Source: an uncultured Lachnospiraceae bacterium
GTDB taxonomy: Bacteria; Bacillota; Clostridia; Lachnospirales; Lachnospiraceae
NCBI GenBank assembly: GCA_910583895.1
Contig: CAJTYJ010000075.1
Location: 1-8,819 of the forward strand
DNA length: 8,819 bases
Direction: 5' to 3'
A model generated the notes under the pieces. That model was not told the origin of the DNA. It did no database searches and saw only the letters and a program-made list of their open reading frames with translations. Shown here piece after piece: positions 1 to 3,357 of the stretch (position 1 is its first letter; every line of letters starts with the position of its first letter). The position numbers and the translations under genes were made by a program.

Positions 1-33
1 ATGATATCCGGGTCGAAATGTGTGCAGGTTAAA

Positions 34-63
34 GGGTTTATGCTGCTTTCGCAGCACAAACCC
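34..63. repeat. Strong inverted repeat (hairpin 1 of candidate oriT)
   Basis: GGGTTT (34-39) pairs with AAACCC (58-63), and TGCTGC (41-46) pairs with GCAGCA (51-56) around a TTTC loop, with a single A/C mismatch between the two blocks. A second, competing pairing exists: CCGGGT at 8-13 is complementary to ACCCGG at 60-65. No T-tract follows, so it does not look like a terminator. A relaxosome or cruciform role is inferred from its place upstream of the mobilization genes. Confidence 0.7.
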
Positions 64-71
64 GGAAAACA

Positions 72-92
72 CCGCCCGGCAAAGCCGTGCGG
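72..92. repeat. Inverted repeat (hairpin 2 of candidate oriT)
   Basis: CCGCCCGGC (72-80) and GCCGTGCGG (84-92) form a 9-bp GC-rich stem with one mismatch around an AAA loop. It lies 8 bases after hairpin 1. No T-tract follows it directly. Confidence 0.6.
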
Positions 93-98
93 AAAGAT

Positions 99-114
99 AA
101 AAGTGCATACTTTT
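99..114. repeat. Short inverted repeat AAAAGT-GCAT-ACTTTT
   Basis: Perfect 6-bp arms with a 4-base GCAT spacer. The A-rich arm before and T-run after (through 116) could also act as a weak bidirectional terminator, but the stem is almost all A-T. I favour a protein-binding or nick-adjacent repeat because it is grouped with the other two. Confidence 0.4.
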
Positions 115-234
115 TTGAGTGGTTCCGGATTTTTTATACCTGATTCCCCAAAAGAGTGGTGATTTAGGGGATTTTGACAAAAAGAAAGTGAATACCGGGC
201 AGAAAGGTACCAGCCAGAGGGGAGGGAGGCATGG

Positions 235-654
235 ATGGCCAGAGGAAAGGAAAAGGTGCGGACCGGATTTTATGTGGAAAAGGAAGTGCTTGAAATGGCG
301 GACAGTCTGCTGGCAGAGGCCAATGTAAGTTCCCGGAATGAGTTTGTCAATGAGGCGCTGAAATTTTACTGCGGCTACCTGAATACCGGAAAGGCAGAGA
401 ACTATCTGCTGCAGTCCCTGTCCTCCGTGCTGACCAGCACGGTACAGGATACGGAGAACCGCCTGGCGCGGATGGATTTCAAGATCGCGGTGGAGCTGTC
501 TATGCTGGCACACATGATCGCCTACCATTCGGAGAGCCGGATCGATGAGAGCACCTTCCGGAAACTCCATGCCAAGTGTGTAGAGGAAGTGAAACGGCTC
601 AATGGTGCGGTGGAATTTTCTGACGCATACAAATATCAGAAACGCGAAAACTAA
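235..654 (+). CDS. Ribbon-helix-helix relaxosome accessory protein (MobC/CopG-like)
   Basis: A 139-residue protein. Residues about 8-50 fit a ribbon-helix-helix DNA-binding fold: a short strand (VRTGFYVEKEV), a first helix (EMADSLLAEAN), a serine-capped turn (VSSRNEF) and a second helix (VNEALKFYCGYL). The rest is predicted helical and probably mediates oligomerisation or contact with the relaxase. The ATG at 235 was chosen because GGGAGG (223-228) lies 6 bases upstream; the ATG at 231 is out of frame. Small proteins of this type bind inverted repeats at oriT and help the relaxase nick. The position just after the hairpin cluster and upstream of the relaxase supports that role and also allows autoregulation. 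It could instead be a plain transcriptional regulator or a partition-type antitoxin. The fold is fairly sure; the relaxosome role is inferred. Confidence 0.75.
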   Translation: MARGKEKVRTGFYVEKEVLEMADSLLAEANVSSRNEFVNEALKFYCGYLNTGKAENYLLQSLSSVLTSTVQDTENRLARMDFKIAVELSMLAHMIAYHSESRIDESTFRKLHAKCVEEVKRLNGAVEFSDAYKYQKREN

Positions 655-730
655 AAAGAAGATTTTTATGGAGTCTGCATATGGACTGGCAGAGCGGTTT
701 TTGCTTATGTTGGTTGGAAAAAGGAGTGAA

Positions 731-1021
731 ATGAAAATGGACAGAGAAGAAATCTATGAAATGGTGATCCGGGAGATGACGGAGGCTGCTGTGCGGGAAC
801 GCAATGAGCATTCACCGGAGGATCAGGCGTTGCAGGATCAGGTGGCAAAGCTGAGGGAGCAGATGCGGGAAAAGACCAAAGATCTGCCGGAAGATGTGAA
901 AAAAGCCATCACAGAGTATGTGGAGGCGACACTGCTGGCGGCAGACCATGACTGCATGTACCTGTATGTACAGGGGGCAAAAGACTGCGTGGCATTCTTA
1001 AAGAAGCTGGGAGTGCTGTGA
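731..1021 (+). CDS. Small helical hypothetical protein
   Basis: A 96-residue, charged, mostly helical protein. It has a heptad-like middle (QVAKLREQMREKTKDL) and a C-terminus with the signature DHDCMYLYVQG and the ending FLKKLGVL. I do not recognise a named function; it resembles the small uncharacterised helical proteins common in Firmicute mobile elements. The frame is open from 602, but AAGGAG at 721-726 lies 4 bases before the ATG at 731 and 10 bases before the ATG at 737, so the start is 731 or 737. The earlier ATG at 668 has no good ribosome site. The gene follows the ribbon-helix-helix gene by 76 bases and probably shares its transcript. A decayed copy of its 3' end lies at 1864-1957, which shows that related genes recur in this element family. 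Confidence 0.7.
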   Translation: MKMDREEIYEMVIREMTEAAVRERNEHSPEDQALQDQVAKLREQMREKTKDLPEDVKKAITEYVEATLLAADHDCMYLYVQGAKDCVAFLKKLGVL

Positions 1022-1073
1022 CGGAAAAAGGTGTTGCGGGTTTTTTCCATGTGAAAAAATAAAAAGACAGGGA

Positions 1074-1102
1074 ATGACATTTCGTGTGTTTCATGGTAGA
1101 AT
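1074..1102 (+). promoter_or_regulatory. Sigma-A-type promoter for the PIN/antitoxin pair
   Basis: ATGACA at 1074-1079 matches TTGACA at 5 of 6 bases. After a 17-base spacer, TAGAAT at 1097-1102 matches TATAAT at 5 of 6 and carries an extended TG (1094-1095) one base upstream. The expected start of transcription is near 1109, just ahead of the GGGAGG ribosome site at 1114-1119. This would give the toxin-antitoxin pair a promoter of its own, separate from the relaxosome genes. Confidence 0.6.
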
Positions 1103-1125
1103 GAAAAAAAGGCGGGAGGTATGTG

Positions 1126-1629
1126 ATGCGTAAGTTAAAAGTCTACCTGGACACCTCTGTAGTCAGCTATCTGTACCAGCTGGACACACCGGAAAAAATG
1201 AAAGATACGCTGGAACTGTGGGAACAGTTCAGGCGGGGGCGTTATGAGGTATACATTTCTGATATCGTGCTGGATGAGATTAGCGGCTGCAACCAGGAAA
1301 AGCTGGATATCCTCCTGGGTTATCTGCGGCAGATCCCATACAGCCTGGTCCAGACGGATGAAGATACCGTGGAGCTGGCGGAGAAGTTCATTGATTTTGG
1401 TATCCTGAAGAAAAAGAGTTTTGATGACTGTCGGCATATCGCGACAGCGATCATGGCGGGATGCGATATCATTACATCCTGGAATTTTAAACATATCGTA
1501 AATGTAAAGACAGTGCGGGGCGTGAAGATCATCACAACCATGGAAGGGTACAAGGATCTGTTAATCTATCCGCCCTCCGTGCTGCTGGAAGGAGAGGATG
1601 AGGACGATGACGAAACCAGTGGTCAGTAA
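1126..1629 (+). CDS. PIN-domain protein, VapC-like toxin RNase
   Basis: A 167-residue protein with the PIN nuclease layout. There is an N-terminal YLDTSVVSYL with Asp9, an acidic residue after the first helices in DIVLDEISG (Glu51), a third acidic position in SFDDCRHIATAI (Asp101, followed by HIA as in the D-x-x-HIA form), and CDIITSWNFKHI (Asp114, Asn120). All acidic residues needed to bind Mg2+ appear present, so it should be active; PIN toxins cut tRNA, rRNA or mRNA. The ATG at 1126 was chosen, 6 bases after GGGAGG (1114-1119); GTG at 1123 is possible, and the ATG at 1121 meets a stop at once. The C-terminal tail (GEDEDDDETSGQ) is very acidic, and its codons contain the ribosome site and start of the next gene. 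Toxin-first order is unusual for vapBC but occurs among PIN pairs. Confidence 0.8.
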   Translation: MRKLKVYLDTSVVSYLYQLDTPEKMKDTLELWEQFRRGRYEVYISDIVLDEISGCNQEKLDILLGYLRQIPYSLVQTDEDTVELAEKFIDFGILKKKSFDDCRHIATAIMAGCDIITSWNFKHIVNVKTVRGVKIITTMEGYKDLLIYPPSVLLEGEDEDDDETSGQ

Positions 1630-1780
1630 AGATTTTAATCTGGAGGACATCCGGAAGATCCGGGAATACAATTCCCTGCGCCATGTCCAGATGACTCCCA
1701 GAGAGATCGTAGAAGATACCAGGAAGGGAGCGGCAATGGTACTGGAAAGGCTACGGCAGAGTGAAAAAGTGGGTGTATGA
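1607..1780 (+). CDS. Putative antitoxin partner of the PIN protein
   Basis: A 57-residue protein (60 if the in-frame ATG at 1598 is used). It overlaps the end of the PIN gene by 23 bases, typical of translationally coupled toxin-antitoxin pairs. GGAAGGAGAGG at 1587-1597 suits the ATG at 1607 better than the one at 1598, where spacing would be only about 3 bases. The protein starts with KPVVSKDFNLEDIRKIREYN and continues into a charged helix (MTPREIVEDTRKGAAMVLERL). It lacks a clear DNA-binding fold, so it may simply wrap the toxin active site. I recall similar small proteins beside PIN genes in Clostridiales, but its identity as antitoxin rests mainly on overlap and neighbourhood. Its stop codon (1778-1780) lies at the left edge of the AT-rich cassette. 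Confidence 0.65.
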   Translation: MTKPVVSKDFNLEDIRKIREYNSLRHVQMTPREIVEDTRKGAAMVLERLRQSEKVGV

Positions 1781-1787
1781 TGATGTT
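1779..1787. repeat. Left copy of 9-bp direct repeat GATGATGTT
   Basis: This 9-mer overlaps the antitoxin stop codon and recurs at 3403-3411, just ahead of the conserved relaxase coding sequence. The two copies bracket the AT-rich cassette. It may be a target-site duplication, a short-homology recombination point, or chance. The sequence is simple, so I hold it loosely. Confidence 0.4.
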
Positions 1788-1823
1788 TCAGAAAAGGCAG
1801 TCAGAGATGGCTGCCTTTTCTGA
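1788..1823 (+). terminator. Hairpin, possible terminator after the antitoxin
   Basis: A perfect 13-bp inverted repeat: TCAGAAAAGGCAG (1788-1800), a 10-base loop, then CTGCCTTTTCTGA (1811-1823). The core GGCAG/CTGCC with flanking AAAA and TTTT has the shape of a bidirectional rho-independent terminator, but the T-run is only four bases before CTGA. It begins 8 bases after the antitoxin stop. The loop and stem closely resemble the hairpin at 3361-3386. Confidence 0.5.
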
Positions 1824-1863
1824 CAAAAGAAAATGGAAAAGGTGCGTGAAAAAAGATAAAAAT

Positions 1864-1957
1864 CATCATGGAGTAGATGGAGACGATACTACTGATGTCA
1901 GATCATGTCTGCATGTATCTGTATGTAGAGCTATTGAAGGAAGTGAAGGTGTTGTAA
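1864..1957 (+). pseudogene. Decayed 3' copy of the small helical gene at 731-1021
   Basis: Positions 1864-1930 align without gaps to 907-973; I count 53 of 67 identical bases. The reading frame is kept (DHVCMYLYV here, DHDCMYLYV in the intact gene). The codon matching TAT in EYVEA is TAG here (1874-1876), so the frame is interrupted. Seven codons matching 974-994 (GAKDCVA) are missing, and the copy resumes with LLKEVKVL and stops at 1955-1957, parallel to FLKKLGVL and stop. Upstream, GTGAAAAAAG (1846-1855) also matches 896-905, but 7 extra bases then shift the frame. A 26-residue remnant from the ATG at 1877 could in principle be made. Most likely this is the tail of a homologous gene carried in with the cassette. 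Confidence 0.7.
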
Positions 1958-1995
1958 AAAATGAGAGCTGTTCTTACTGTGTTATGAGTAATCAA

Positions 1996-2013
1996 AGTAT
2001 TAAAAAAAATACT
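1996..2013. promoter_or_regulatory. Inverted repeat upstream of the HEPN gene, possible operator
   Basis: AGTATT (1996-2001) and AATACT (2008-2013) are perfect 6-bp arms around six A bases, ending 15 bases before the AAGGAG ribosome site. TATTAA at 1998-2003 could serve as a -10 element, although no good -35 lies 16-18 bases before it. An operator overlapping a weak promoter is one reading; chance in AT-rich DNA is another. Confidence 0.25.
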
Positions 2014-2038
2014 AATGTTTATTGGAAGAAGGAGTAAT

Positions 2039-3325
2039 ATGAAAACAAAAGAGATTAAAAAAGTTGTGGACCGTTTAAAAGATGCATTGCACTTTTACCT
2101 TGCGCAATCACCAATTCGTGAAATGGATTTAGATGATAGAGTTTATATGAATTTGGCACAGGTAGTCTGGCCTTTTGTAAGAGAGCACCCATATTATGGG
2201 GAAGACTTATTTTTTTCCGCACTCTCATGGTATATAGAAAAATATGAGTCATTGCCAGAGAATGTTCAAGAGTCAGATGCGGAAAACCTGATTCGGGAGA
2301 TCAAGAATATATTTGATATAAACAAACAAAAACATTATTTGGTAGTTCCATTACAGGGATCAACCTTGGAAAGAGATTTTGGATTTGATAGATTTCATTT
2401 TTTAAAAGAAGATGGAGAAGAAGGGCTTGTGCAGAGAATATCTGAAATATCACAGATTGAGGTAAAAAGAACTTTTGAATTTTTTGAACATACGAAAAAG
2501 AGCCGCTCAAAAGATTTTTTGCAATCAAATCTTTTGGTAATAGAAGTAGAAAATCAAACAGAAAATATTAGACAATCGGCTTATCGAATAGCACAAAACT
2601 GTATTGATATTATACTGCTTTTAAATACAGGTATTGAACATCAGGTAAATACAAAAGCCCGATTATTTCGGCATAATCTTGGCTGGCTGAAAGAGAATAG
2701 CCATGTTGCATTTCTTTCGACAGATGGATGGCGTTGTGGGCATGGTTTTGACTGGCAGGCTCATTTGCAATGTGATGTTGATATCGATTTTTTAGAAGAA
2801 GGGATTGTTCAACAAAAGTTTGTAGAACTTTATAATTTATTTAATTTTAAATCAACAGACGAGTTTACATATAAAGTTTATAATTCATTTACACTATATT
2901 CTAAAGCTGGAGTACAGCGTATAAAGCAAAATGAGAATTCTGTGGCATTGTTGTTATATTTGACTGCAATAGAGTCACTGATTGCAGAAGGGAGAAATGA
3001 AAAACGATTAAGGGTGTCTGCTATTACATCAAGGTTAATAAAATATGAGAATATGACACAAGCAGAGCTTTCACGGAAATTGAATGATATGTATAATCGT
3101 AGAAATAATTTTGTTCATGGAGGAGTTGGCACTTATTGGACGGATGAAAAGGAAGAACTGGAATTATTAGAAAAAGTGGTTGCAAAGTTGATTTTAAGGA
3201 TGATAGATATTTCTGGAAAATTAAATATTCGAGAGGGGGAATCAAAGTGGCATGCGTGGGAAAAATATGTAAATTGTGTCTTTGACAATATCATATTTGG
3301 TATTGAAGAATTAACTATAGAGTAG
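2039..3325 (+). CDS. HEPN-domain protein, ApeA-like candidate defence RNase
   Basis: A 428-residue soluble protein with no signal peptide or membrane segment visible. The C-terminal part looks like a HEPN domain: a helix SVALLLYLTAIESLIAEG (residues about 301-318), a basic segment, then YNRRNNFVHGG (residues 352-362). This contains the R-x4-H motif (Arg355, His360) with the polar residue after Arg that marks HEPN RNases, followed by a long helix (about 368-392). ALxxLTAIESL followed by RN-x-VHG is typical of Apea-like HEPN proteins, some of which act in phage defence. The N-terminal 290 residues match nothing I know and may sense the trigger. The ATG at 2039 was chosen because AAGGAG (2029-2034) precedes it; the in-frame ATG at 2015 has no such site. 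Codon use is far more AT-rich than its neighbours, which suggests separate acquisition. The HEPN call is fairly secure; the defence role is inferred. Confidence 0.7.
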   Translation: MKTKEIKKVVDRLKDALHFYLAQSPIREMDLDDRVYMNLAQVVWPFVREHPYYGEDLFFSALSWYIEKYESLPENVQESDAENLIREIKNIFDINKQKHYLVVPLQGSTLERDFGFDRFHFLKEDGEEGLVQRISEISQIEVKRTFEFFEHTKKSRSKDFLQSNLLVIEVENQTENIRQSAYRIAQNCIDIILLLNTGIEHQVNTKARLFRHNLGWLKENSHVAFLSTDGWRCGHGFDWQAHLQCDVDIDFLEEGIVQQKFVELYNLFNFKSTDEFTYKVYNSFTLYSKAGVQRIKQNENSVALLLYLTAIESLIAEGRNEKRLRVSAITSRLIKYENMTQAELSRKLNDMYNRRNNFVHGGVGTYWTDEKEELELLEKVVAKLILRMIDISGKLNIREGESKWHAWEKYVNCVFDNIIFGIEELTIE

Positions 3326-3357
3326 TAAAACAATAAATTATTTTAAGAGATCAAGTG

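Larger units (their letters stand above)
1..234. other. Non-coding region, candidate origin of transfer (oriT)
   Basis: No convincing gene lies here. The stretch holds three inverted repeats in succession (34-63, 72-92, 99-114), then a T-rich segment and a weak TCCCC/GGGGA pairing around 145-171. It sits immediately upstream of a ribbon-helix-helix gene and on the same side as the relaxase. In MOBP-type elements oriT is often found in this position, and relaxosome proteins bind inverted repeats next to the nick site. The oriT call is inference: I could not recognise a known nick sequence. AAAAGTGC at 99-106 is only loosely like the AAGTGC core of some Gram-positive and IncQ nick regions. Frame 1 is open from 1 to 162, but the hairpins explain the sequence better than a protein does. 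Confidence 0.5.

Noticed and set aside
1..162. Open frame 1 at the window start (53 codons)
   Set aside because: It coincides with three inverted repeats and lacks a visible ribosome site; conserved oriT DNA would explain an open frame.
174..179. TTGACA, possible -35 for the ribbon-helix-helix gene
   Set aside because: No acceptable -10 lies 16-18 bases downstream (the region is CCGGGCAG), so I do not call a promoter.
1023..1059. A/T-run hairpins after the small helical gene (GGAAAAA/TTTTTCC and TTTTTTC/GAAAAAA)
   Set aside because: The stems are nearly all A-T and mutually exclusive, and there is no GC core, so they are unlikely to terminate transcription.
1777..2037. Plus-strand open frame of 86 codons between the antitoxin and the HEPN gene
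   Set aside because: It runs through the hairpin and reads the decayed gene copy in the wrong frame. Its product is Cys/Lys/Ser-rich without structure, and its ATG has no ribosome site.
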